From Rhipidocladum racemiflorum (taxonomy: Eukaryota > Streptophyta > Magnoliopsida > Poales > Poaceae), in contig CM070592.1 in the NCBI GenBank assembly GCA_036346355.1, forward strand, positions 37,350,193-37,414,192: DNA of 64,000 nucleotides, written 5' to 3'. A program made the position numbers and the translations under genes. The first letter of the stretch is position 1. Every line of letters starts with the position of its first letter. Shown piece after piece: positions 51,803 through 61,465 of the stretch. The notes beneath the pieces are model-generated. The model did no database searches. It saw only the letters and a list, made by a program, of their open reading frames with translations, and was not told the origin of the DNA.

Positions 51803-54505
51803 TGTAACACACTGGCACCCCGTGCCTCAAATGTTACACTCACCAGCGCCAACAACTACAGTAACGCAAGGATAAATTTTAACTAAGCAAGCGAGTAACT
51901 AGTAAGCCGCTTAACAAACTAGAGGGTTGCCGAATTCACAAGAAATTTCATCAGCACCTCCCCTATAATTAAGGACATCCACTCAGCAGACAAAAGAGAT
52001 ACATTTAATAATCACAACGTAAATTCTAGCTATGTCAATCACCATCAACCACATGTTAAAAAGGCAAGGGTTGGAAACAACATAATAAATATTACAACTA
52101 GACAGCAAAACTAATGATTTCCGATAAGCATCTAGGAGCTCAATCAAAAACTTCAAAACATAAAACAAACTCAACTTCAGCAGATTGCACTACCACAACC
52201 ACAACCACCTTACAACTCTTTTTTTTCTCAAACTAATAATTGAATGTGATGAAAGGAGTGATGTGATGCTATTTCCCATCCCGGCACTGAAGTCCTCAGA
52301 GTGCCTAAAACAATTAACAACAAGCGTGAGTTCAAAACTCAGCAAGGTACATAATAAAACAATAACATGATCAATATCCATGGCTCGAATAAAAACCCAA
52401 GAAACAACATCACAATCGCAATATGCATCTCATGACATATACCGTCATCACAACTCAAGTATTGCACATACGCCAACAGCCCTCCTTGGATGAGTCCACG
52501 ACTCAATCCAAACTTAATCGGTACAATGCAATCAACACAATTATCACATTAATCGTCATTCATGATCGTAGATGCTATGCAATGCATTTATGACCCATGC
52601 TAATCATGCACATTTCATGTCTCATGAATGCAGCTTGAAAGCTCATACCGGTATAGCCGAGGGAACACCCGTCGATGTTCACCCTCTACCTCCATCCCGT
52701 GGAGGTACCTACCCAAAGTAGGTTTCACAAAAGGGCACTCCGGATTAGTCACAACTTTCTCACCGACCTCACCGGATTAGTTATGACTTACTCACCGACC
52801 TGGCCCATTAAATGCTATGAATGCAAATGATACAATATTTACTTTTCATTGCTCATCGATCATGCGACAACACTGTCAACAGAGCACTTCCACTACGAAC
52901 CCATTCTCCTCATCACAACCACATGCATTAAGATTAACATATGCAATAGAATAACACATACACCCACATGCTCATAACGAGATACTTTTAATCGATAACA
53001 GTAGTTCAGCATGTCATACGCAAGATTGATCACTTAAAGACAGTGAGTAAACTATTGGATACTTTCAATATTAAATGCCGTCATTTCATCTTATTGTTAT
53101 ACTATGCACTTGCCTCTTTACCACGCGACGAGGTGGGACTCGAGCGCGAGACCGCACCGGAAGTCACACCACCTGCAAATAGATGCAACCCACTCAAAAA
53201 CATGCCAACCAAACAACTGCAAGGTTTAGCGCGAGATCGACTCTACAAGCCACTCCGAAACCCCGGAAAACCGAAATCTGTCCAATGGGGACGATAGCCT
53301 TCCAATGAGCAAATCTTTTGATTCGCTTAAACAAATGGAGTGAACTCAGTCCTAATTAATCATAAGAGGATACCCTACAGCTATATCAAAGCCAAACATG
53401 CGGGAGATGCCCCAAAGGCCTCCAAATCGAGCACTAAACCCTAACCGAAAATGGAGCGTGCTGTAGTTTCCAATTTCAACACCACAACTTCTAAATGGCG
53501 TAACTTTTGTTGGCTTATCGGATTTTCGCGTTCTTGTACTCGAAACGATCGTGAGGAGATAAACTAGGCATATATCACACCCAAATACTCAGCCCACACA
53601 CCGGCTGTTCCCAGATCGCAGAAGAACAGAGATTACCGACTACGCGACTCACTTTGGACAGCCCTCACGAAAAATGTCGTAACTTCCAAACAGATGGGCC
53701 AAATCATGACTTCTTGAGCTCTAACAAAACTTAAGAACATGATATAGGAATTTCTCCACAACCAACTAACCAGAAGACGAGTCTAACTTGCCCAAACCGA
53801 GCTCCGAAGACGGCTGTTAGAACAACTCACAAAACAACACACGTCCTCTCCATCCCAGGGCTAGCTCCCTCCACAAAATTCAGATCTAAGGACCCTAGTA
53901 CCACAAACAACCAGCTAGAGCTCCCAGATCTGAACACACACAAGCAAAATTTCATGGATTACCTTCACTTACCATGGAGAGGGAGGAGATGTGGGGGGAA
54001 AAGCCGCCGGTTGGGAGGGGGAAAGCGGCTGGCCGGAGAAGGGGCGGCGCCGGCTGCTGTTGCTGCTGGAGGACCAACAGGAGGAGGCGCCGAACCAGGG
54101 GAGCTCCAGGGCGCACCGGCCAGAGGCTGCAAGGGGCGCTTGGCCGGGATCTGTAGGGGTAGGCTGGGCGCTCACCAGGAGGAGGAGGGCAGGAGCTCGA
54201 GTAGAAAATCGCCAGGAGGAGGAGGCGGCTGGGTTGGGTGGTGGCCGGCTGGGGTGTGCAGGAACTAGGGTTAGGAGGTAAGGTCCAAAGCAGCCCCAAA
54301 GACAATCCAATCCAAGATAAAAAAGATAGCCCAAGAACAGCCCAACAATTAAGTCTTTTTGGTATTACAGAAATATCGTGAGCCGGCCAACAAACAGAAT
54401 AATGTAAATTGTTCACTTAAATAACCTATAGAGAAAAGATTCGCAATTTATGAATACCTGCTGAAACCAATCCACTAAACATTAATACATAACTAGCATA
54501 TTACA
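51803..54505 (-). repeat. Family B 3' LTR (2.70 kb)
   Basis: Runs from TGTAACACACTGGCACC to AGCATATTACA. It shares with family A the 3'-end word TGTAACAC..CTGGCACC, the paired GAACACCCGTCGATGTTC stem-loop (52663-52680), hairpin TGAGTTCAAAACTCA (52327-52341), acceptor-like CTAAAAC (52305), a 59-nt exon-like block 53114-53172 and GC donor AG|GCAAGT. The rest is diverged, so it is a distinct family. Confidence 0.85.
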
Positions 54506-55967
54506 TTCTCCACCCCTCAAAGGAATTCGACCCCGAATTCAAAGAACGCCAGACTCAAAACAAAGCCCACAAGGGACTTAACTGCTTTGCAATCTCAAAG
54601 TACCCACGCAAAACTCAAATGCATGCAATTAGTAAACCATTCTCTCAAGTCCAACGATTAACAAAATGATTCGGCTTAGCTCAACGAGGTGTGACTTCTC
54701 ACGATTCAACATGCACTCCAACTTCTACTAAAGTCTACAAGGGGCACAACTCACTAGCATTCTATGCTCTAAAGAATTTCCTGGATAAGGAATCTCACAA
54801 GAGCTTCCTCAACCCTCAACCTCAATTTCACCACTAAAGAACTCAATCGAAATAATTTATATGTCAAATCCCACATCAACATATAATACCACTAGCGTAA
54901 GAATACCATGAGGTAACTTGGATTTAGCTTTCTTTTAGCCATGAAGCATACTATAACTTTTAATCAATGATTATACTCAAAAGAACAAGGTGCCAACCTC
55001 TATACGCAGTTCCATTTACCTTTTTAACTTCAATCTAATCTCTTACCTTGATCATTTTACCATAATTCATCTTATTCATGACACCAAAGATGACACGAGG
55101 CTTTTCATTCCAACATACCTCTATACTATATTTTCATCCGTTTAATCATCCCGGGTTCCAAACTGAACCCCCAAGGAACCTATAACCCACCAAAGCCACC
55201 GAAGGAAATAGCCTACCCCGGCATAATTTCCTTGCCAACCGGAAACCACAATATAAGAATTTTATTCTATCCTCCCCCAGGCATACCTCACACCCAGGGA
55301 CAACTAGCCAAAATAATTATTCACAACAGGACACCTTACATCAAATTGCCATCACTTTCGTTACAATCAACGTTACTCCCAAAAGATTTTGTATTGACAT
55401 CACAAGCCTCCATCATAAACCACCTTCCGAACCACGACGGAATTTCTACACCTAGCCCAAGCTAGGACCACAGATCATTACCAAACCATAATCAGCTCTT
55501 CTCCTAGGAGGATCTCGCACTTGTATCCTTTTTCTCAAATAATCAAATCCCAAGAGTATGAATCTTTATTACACTCAACAATATACCATAACATTCATGT
55601 TTTTCTTTTCCTAAGCCCAAATCGCGAAGGAAAAACTCAAATCTTTTACATAGTACAACCGAGATACTATAAATCATTCATTCTTTCTTCTAACGCTAGA
55701 AGGCAAAAGGAATCTCGATTCCCTTTAACCACTCGATCCAAATCCAACACATTAAAATCAAGGCATCAAGCTTTACCTCGGAAGAAAAAGTCCAATAGAA
55801 GGGAAACATCGCATAAAGCTTTACTGGGGCAACTTACTTTCACCAAAAAGGAAACCACAAGCCTTTATCAAGGCAAAACATCTCATTTTAACCCAAATCA
55901 ACATTTTGGAAGAGAAAACCCAATTCTCCAGTCAAATAATTGAATCCACAACCGCCACAGGTTCTCT
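54506..55967 (-). mobile_element. Decayed internal region of the family B gypsy element, with polypurine tract
   Basis: On the minus strand the polypurine tract TTGAGGGGTGGAGAA (54506-54520) is preceded by TTCGGGGTCGAATTCC, also found before the A1 tract as TTCGGGGTCGAATCC. As in family A, the sense strand is G/T-rich and C-poor. No intact pol frame remains. Plus-strand open frames here are a consequence of that skew. Confidence 0.65.
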
Positions 55968-56514
55968 CAAAAAAATAGATCCAACAGGGCCCCAACTCAA
56001 GCCCCTAAATTTAGGAGGCCCCTAAATTTTCCTCCTTAGCCCAAATTCTCAGGGACGCGAGAACAACCCCTATTCGGGCCCCTAAATGAAACTGTTGTGC
56101 GGTTATTTGATTGTGTAGACTATGCCAAGATTAACCACGACGCTAGTTTGATTGATTATGTCAAGCATGAAGATTTAGGTATGCATATATTTGCATTTTT
56201 GTAGTAAAATGTTCATACTCTATTTAACATGTTTTGAAAATTTTAAATTTAAATTTGAAATATCATGTTTCTAAATTGTAAATGTTAATATGCTTATGTT
56301 TTATGTATTACAAATATTTTTTATTGAATTTTAGTGGTGTTAAATGAAGATTATACATAGCGGATATGTCAAAATAGGAGAAAAAGTAAAATAGGAGCTG
56401 AGATTTAGGGGCTGTTGCTGGACTTGTGCTCTGAAAACAGGACCCTAAAAATAGGGGGAGTCCCTAAATCCAAAATAGGGACCATGTTTTAGGGACCCTT
56501 GCTGGAGATGCTCT
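55968..56514. mobile_element. PIF/Harbinger-type MITE-like element, degenerate
   Basis: The right end TTGCTGGAGATGCTC followed by TTA pairs with a degraded left end ATAGATCCAACAGGGCCCC. Internal CCCCTAAATTTAGG and CCCTAAAAATAGGGGG words are also inverted. The GAGCATCTCCA(A/G)CAG terminus with a TTA target is known from grass PIF/Harbinger MITEs. A short unassigned frame (FDCVDYAKINHDASLIDYV) lies near 56110-56200. Confidence 0.5.
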
Positions 56515-56985
56515 TAGAGCCCTTATGTAAACTGCAATACATGAAGAGATGGTTAGAGCCAAACATTGGTAAATATTTCTAAAACTAATAAAAGGAGGAG
56601 TTTACCCTGCATTAGTGGATTGTCCAACCCAGCGAACAAACACTGTCGGCCCGACCCAACTCCACTCATCGTCCAACAACCGTTTCCCCCTGCTTCGTCC
56701 AACGCGCTCGATAGTGCTCCCCTCGAATCCCCCGCCGCCGCCCCCACGATCCTCACGACCGCCCCTCTCTCCTCACCCCTCACGGCCCCGCTCACGCGCT
56801 CATCGCCACCCCACCCCGTCCACCCACATAGCCCACCCTAGTCGTCCCCCCGACCGATCGTCCCGATTCATTGCCGTCCCCCTTCCAGATCCAGCGTACC
56901 CCTTGCCTGTCGCCCCCTTCACTCGCTCCCGACGGACCCGCCCACCTCTAGACAACTAAATGCCCCCATACGAAGCCGATGTCGC
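56515..56985 (+). other. GC-rich sequence upstream of the SKIP8 fragment
   Basis: C-rich plant 5'-UTR- or promoter-proximal-like sequence ends in GTCGC at 56981-56985, one copy of the imperfect target duplication of the solo LTR. It is continuous in character with 59162 onward once the LTR is removed. Confidence 0.5.
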
Positions 56986-59161
56986 TGTAACACCCTGGCA
57001 CCTAGTATGCCGCAAATGTCACCACCACCGATACTAGCAACACACAAAGCACATATTTTACATTAAATTACAGCAACTACGTTAAATGCTTAACCGAAAT
57101 TTCGGCAGCATACCCTTTGTTTTTCCATGGTTAGAAGCAACACGATATTATCACATCATAATAGCATAATAGATGACATCTAAACAACACTAACAGGAGA
57201 TAAATCATCATTTCAAGCCCATAACATAAACTCCAACGTTTCATAAACGATTATGAAGGGAATAAGGGAACCAAAGCACCATATAGCATAATCCAGGGTA
57301 AACATCACAACTATGAATGGAAGTGTATAGTTGTCTAATTGGGTGCAACTAAGTGAAGACATGTCACTAGTTCCCTTTCCCATAAGCCGATCTCGAGGTA
57401 CCTAAAGGAAACATCAAACAACAAGCGTGAGTTCATCACTCAGCAAAGTGTATTGCAATGGAGTAGACATTAACAACATTCATAACATTTTCGTTAACCT
57501 TTCATACAACCTCATCATAATCATCTCATAATCATCTTCATAAACATCTCATGGAACACCATGAGCATCTCATTAAACATCATCATACATGCAATGCAAT
57601 GCACATGTCTCTTTGAAGCACATACCGGTATTGCTGAGTGCACACCCGTCGGTGTGCACCCTCTTTTCCCCTTCCATCCCGTAGATAGAGGGTGCCTACT
57701 CTTACTGACCCGCTCCCGTACAAACACGTGTAAGGGACTGTGAGGTAGGACTTTTGTGTTCACTACGTGTGAACACAGAGGCCCGCATCAGAATGGGACA
57801 CCTCTTCCTTTTATGAATGCAATGATGCAAATTCCATGATAATGTACCACATTCAATCATTAACAGCATTTGCATAATCTCATTCATAGCATTAATCCAT
57901 TCATCAAACAACTACTCATATGGCAAAGCAAAATCTCACTCCTACCATGCTAGTATAACCTGTCAATCACAATACTATAAAACAACCAAACACAATCCAT
58001 CACTACACACTTGCCTTCACCCTCGTGAGACGGCGTGGTGAGACGACGACGGCACTCCCGGGGCCACACCACCTGTACAAAGGTTCAATACACTCAACCA
58101 CATGCACACGATACCACACAAGAACACTTAGTTATACCGACTTCGCGATATAATCCCAATACCCAAAAATAGAGAATCTGTCCAACGGGACAGCAGCCTT
58201 CGGAAGACCATAACTAGGGCTTAACGACTCCAAATCAGACAAACGAGTACATTTTCTCGAATCTTAGGAAATATCCTAGATTTTTCTAAGTATTCGTGAA
58301 GACTGAATCGGCCTCTAAAATTGTCTAATCTACAGATGAACACGATCTGTCCCAATCGTGTCACAGATTTGACAACGTTTGGTAAAACGGCCATAACTTT
58401 TAAACGGCTGATCGGAATTTTGCGTTCTTGGTACCCACTGAAAGGTAATTAAATTATATACAACTTTAGCAAAATGCAGAAAGACAGAAAACGTCTCTAA
58501 CCTGCTGAAAAATGCCGCACAAGCCTGCTGCCAGAACGGGGCCGAACTCTTGTTTTCGCATCGAGATTGGAATCTGCCCTAGCCTCTTCTTCCCAATGAA
58601 TATGCCATGAACAAGGGTTTCTAAGCCCTCACAAAACCACCCAAAAACAGGATCTAAAGACACCATACCATACCTATCCCCCGCGGAGACGAAACGAAGT
58701 CGATCCTCGCCGGATTGCGTCGTTCCTCGCGATAGAATCGATTCCAGACAGCGGAGGAACCAATCTAATGGAGGGGATTTGGATTTGCTAGGTTGGGAGA
58801 GGGGAGGATGCGCCCACACACCAGGAGGAGGCGCGGCTAGGGAGGAGGAACAACAGTGGGCGGCCGGCCAAAGGGGGGAGGGGAGAAGGGGGCGGCTAGG
58901 GTTTTAGGTGGGAGGAGGGGGCGCATTTGGGGGAGGGGTGGCGCAAGGGGGGCAGGGCAGCAGCCTTTGCTGCCCAAAAGCACCACCATATGGCCCAATT
59001 CTCTCCCACCTTCGGCCGACGAAGGCCCCCCAAGGCCCGAATTAAGTCTCCCAAGGCCCAAACTTACCCGGAAGGCCCAAACTCCCGGGGAAAGCCAAAA
59101 ACACCCTATAAAGCCGTATCGTAATGCCGTATTCAATAATGTCATCTTTCGAGATGTCACA
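56986..59161 (-). repeat. Solo LTR of family A, copy A3 (2.18 kb)
   Basis: Runs from TGTAACACCCTGGCACC to TTTCGAGATGTCACA, the reverse of A1. No internal region is attached on either side. The flanks GTCGC (56981-56985) and GTAGC (59162-59166) are a near-perfect 5-bp target duplication, so it is a solo LTR formed by LTR-LTR recombination. It has the 58-nt block 58015-58072 with donor AG|GCAAGT, hairpin TGAGTTCATCACTCA (57428-57442) and stem-loop GCACACCCGTCGGTGTGC near 57640. Confidence 0.92.
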
Positions 59162-59359
59162 GTAGCCCCTCCACTACCGCCGCTTCCACCACCGTCCCCG
59201 CCGGCCTCCCACCTCCACCCGCGTCCGTCCAGATCCGTTCGGATATGGTCGACGCCGACAGCCGCCCCGAGCATGCCAGATCTAGCCGAGGTTGAGTCAG
59301 CACCGGCCGCACTCTCACCCGCAGCTGTATGTTGCGCTCCCAACTACCTGGATGTCCGC

Positions 59360-59752
59360 ATGGATGGCTTCCGGGCCCTGACCGTCGCCGGGGCCACCGC
59401 CGTCTGCTGCCTCGTCTGCGCCATCTGGGCCTTCCACTCCTCCTCCTTCTCCAAGAAGCAGCAGCCCTTCCCCCGCGCTGCTGTCGTTGCACCTCCTGCG
59501 GCTGCGACGCCAAGAACGCGGCCAGCACCAACAGCGAGATGGCCGTGGGCAGGAAGAAGAAGAAGGCACCGACGCCGGGGCCCACCATGGTGGGCGCATC
59601 CATGATGGAGCAGCTCGTGCCCGAGATCACCACCCACGCGCTCAGCTACATTGACTACACCAGCCTCTGGCCTCTGCCACTTCTCCATGACCAACTCCAC
59701 CATGCGCCGCGCCGCCAATGACGACGGTGCTTGGAAGGTGCTCTACCACAAG
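59360..59752 (+). pseudogene. SKIP8: SKIP8-like F-box protein, exon 1 fragment with frameshifts
   Basis: SKIP8 is an F-box protein thought to serve in SCF ubiquitin ligases. ATG at 59360 begins MDGFRALTVAGATAVCCLV, a hydrophobic segment that fits a membrane anchor. Near 59470, in a C-run, the frame shifts; it then reads CTSCGCDAKNAAS and continues through SMMEQLVPEITTHALSY, the F-box start. A perfect 7-bp tandem duplication (GCCTCTG twice, 59663-59676) shifts the frame again, after which MTNSTMRRAANDDGAW follows to a donor-like CACAAG|GTGACA at 59752. Later exons are absent. The solo LTR sits in its 5' region. This is a truncated, nonfunctional gene fragment. Confidence 0.8.
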
Positions 59753-59901
59753 GTGACACTTCATTTGTTATTATGCCATTGTGTACACCATAATGCTCGT
59801 TCCTGATAATGTAATTGGTGGGTTCGCGTGGAGAGATAGATTTGCATGGTATATTTATGTTATCCATTTCATGCATCAGACACTTATTATTGGCCCCATG
59901 C
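59753..59901 (+). other. Start of the SKIP8 intron
   Basis: AT-rich sequence begins at the donor GTGACA and is cut at 59902 by a minus-strand family C LTR. Confidence 0.5.
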
Positions 59902-61465
59902 TGTCGGACCCCGGAATAACACCTCCGAAATCCTCTGTGTATTCTGTACTAGTCCAGGAAATGCTAGTACACACAGTAGAAATGAAACCATAGCATATCC
60001 AGCGTTCTTTATTAAAGATAAATATTCAAAGTTACAAAGGGAATGGCGCGCAGGCCAACAAATAAATAAACGAATAAATGAAAGCCGCGGAAATGAAGAT
60101 TAAATAGTAGAGCCCAATTAATTTGCCACAGGCAATCGACTGGGGACGCGGCCTAGTCCAACTGTTCCTCACCAACGTGGTACTCCTCCTCTGAAGTGGT
60201 AAATTAAGCAAGGGTGAGTACAAACGTACTCAGCAAACCACACCGGAAATGCAATATAAATGTACGGGTAATCAAAGGATGGCAATATGGTTTATTTAAG
60301 CATAAAGCAACAGTTTAATAACATTTTCAATAATTTTAAAAGGCATACTTTATTCCAAAAATCCAATCTATACATTTTTAACTCAGGAATCTCTCCTGGA
60401 ATTGGCTAAGTTTTACCCATGATGGACTCCCTCCATCCAACATCATTTTGGAAACCAAGTTTTAATTTACCAAAGTCTAGTCTGAAAATGGCTTGCTCGG
60501 CATGCCCATAATCATGAGCGGCTAATCGATTAGTTTGACACTCTGCAGAGGTTGTACAACTTTACCCACAAGACATAATATTTCCCTTTTTATGTCAACA
60601 CACTTCCTTTGGTGAGTGACAGAGAAAATTATGACAAGGCCCCATTAATAAATCATACATGTAGTCATGCCCGCTAAGGTTTCACCGCTGAAAGACTCCC
60701 TCTATTCAGAAGCCCCCTCTTGCGCCAGAGTGGCAGCATCTCGCTTTCACCACACCACTACCCCCATATGGCATGACTGTCCATGAAATGATTTAATAAG
60801 GATAGCCAGGTCTGTCCCATTCCAGACTCATGGTAGTACGGTTAGGCTTTACATTCAGCGAAACTCAGACCGGTCCTTAATTGACTAGGCGAGACTTTCC
60901 ACAAACCCAAAACCATGACCTCCCCACTTTCCAACCAATTCTCGCCCGGTCTAAGTTATTTTCATTTTAACCATACTAATCTCCACATTAATACTAACAT
61001 TGATCACTATAAGTTTCCAAATAAACATGTCACCATTTTGGCATAAAGTTCCCCCAAAATTTCCTAAGTTAAGTTCTATGCATGGCTAAGCAATGTCTAA
61101 CTATTACCATAGCATAAATCATAATTTTTACTAAGGTTACAAGGGTATCGGAATTCAAATGTCAAAGGTCGCATGTCGAATTGGGTATAGCTATCATTTA
61201 AAACTAGGTCGGAAATTAATGTTTATAACAAATAAGCATGCAATAATTTTAAATACAACATACAAGTTCATAAACTGGGAGCAACATGGTCAAGGGGGTG
61301 TGACTTGCCTGGATCGACGAGTTGCTGCTCGAAATCGTCGTTCGGAAACTCCTCGGTCTCTCCGTAATCTACGCGCGAAAAACAACCAAATTCAAATAAA
61401 GTCCAAACGAATACAAATAAACACAAATTGAATTCCAAACTAGCTCTAAACTGAAGTTTGAGATT
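59902..61465 (-). repeat. Family C LTR, copy C2 (3' part, cut by LTR D)
   Basis: Plus-strand start TGTCGGACCCCGGAATAAC. In reverse it matches the end of C1 (TATTCCTGTGCTAGTCCC versus TATTCTGTACTAGTCC). It contains the CTCTGCAGAGGTTGTAC segment near 60542, hairpin TGAGTACAAACGTACTCA (60215-60232), and exon-like blocks at 60153-60190 and 61309-61368. Similarity ends at 61465, where a plus-strand LTR begins. Confidence 0.85.
60153..61368 (-). other. Putative two-exon acidic reading frame in LTR C2 (inferred splicing, open)
   Basis: On the minus strand, block 1 (61368 to 61309, 60 nt) follows TTTTTCGCGCGTAG and ends GATCCAG|GCAAGT, a GC-AG donor. Block 2 (60190 to 60153) follows AATTTACCACTTCAG and ends GGACTAG. 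Joined in phase 1 there is no stop: block 1 reads YGETEEFPNDDFEQQLVDP, block 2 EEEYHVGEEQLD, then TAG. This is the cleanest of the three acidic frames. The upstream exon would lie beyond the LTR D insertion. Splicing and coding are inferred. Confidence 0.45.

Noticed and set aside
55521..55943. Plus-strand 140-codon frame
   Set aside because: It is antisense to the family B internal region and explained by strand skew; Lys/Ser/Thr-rich with no motif.
59157..59718. Minus-strand frames opposite the SKIP8 fragment
   Set aside because: They are antisense shadows of the SKIP8 coding sequence.
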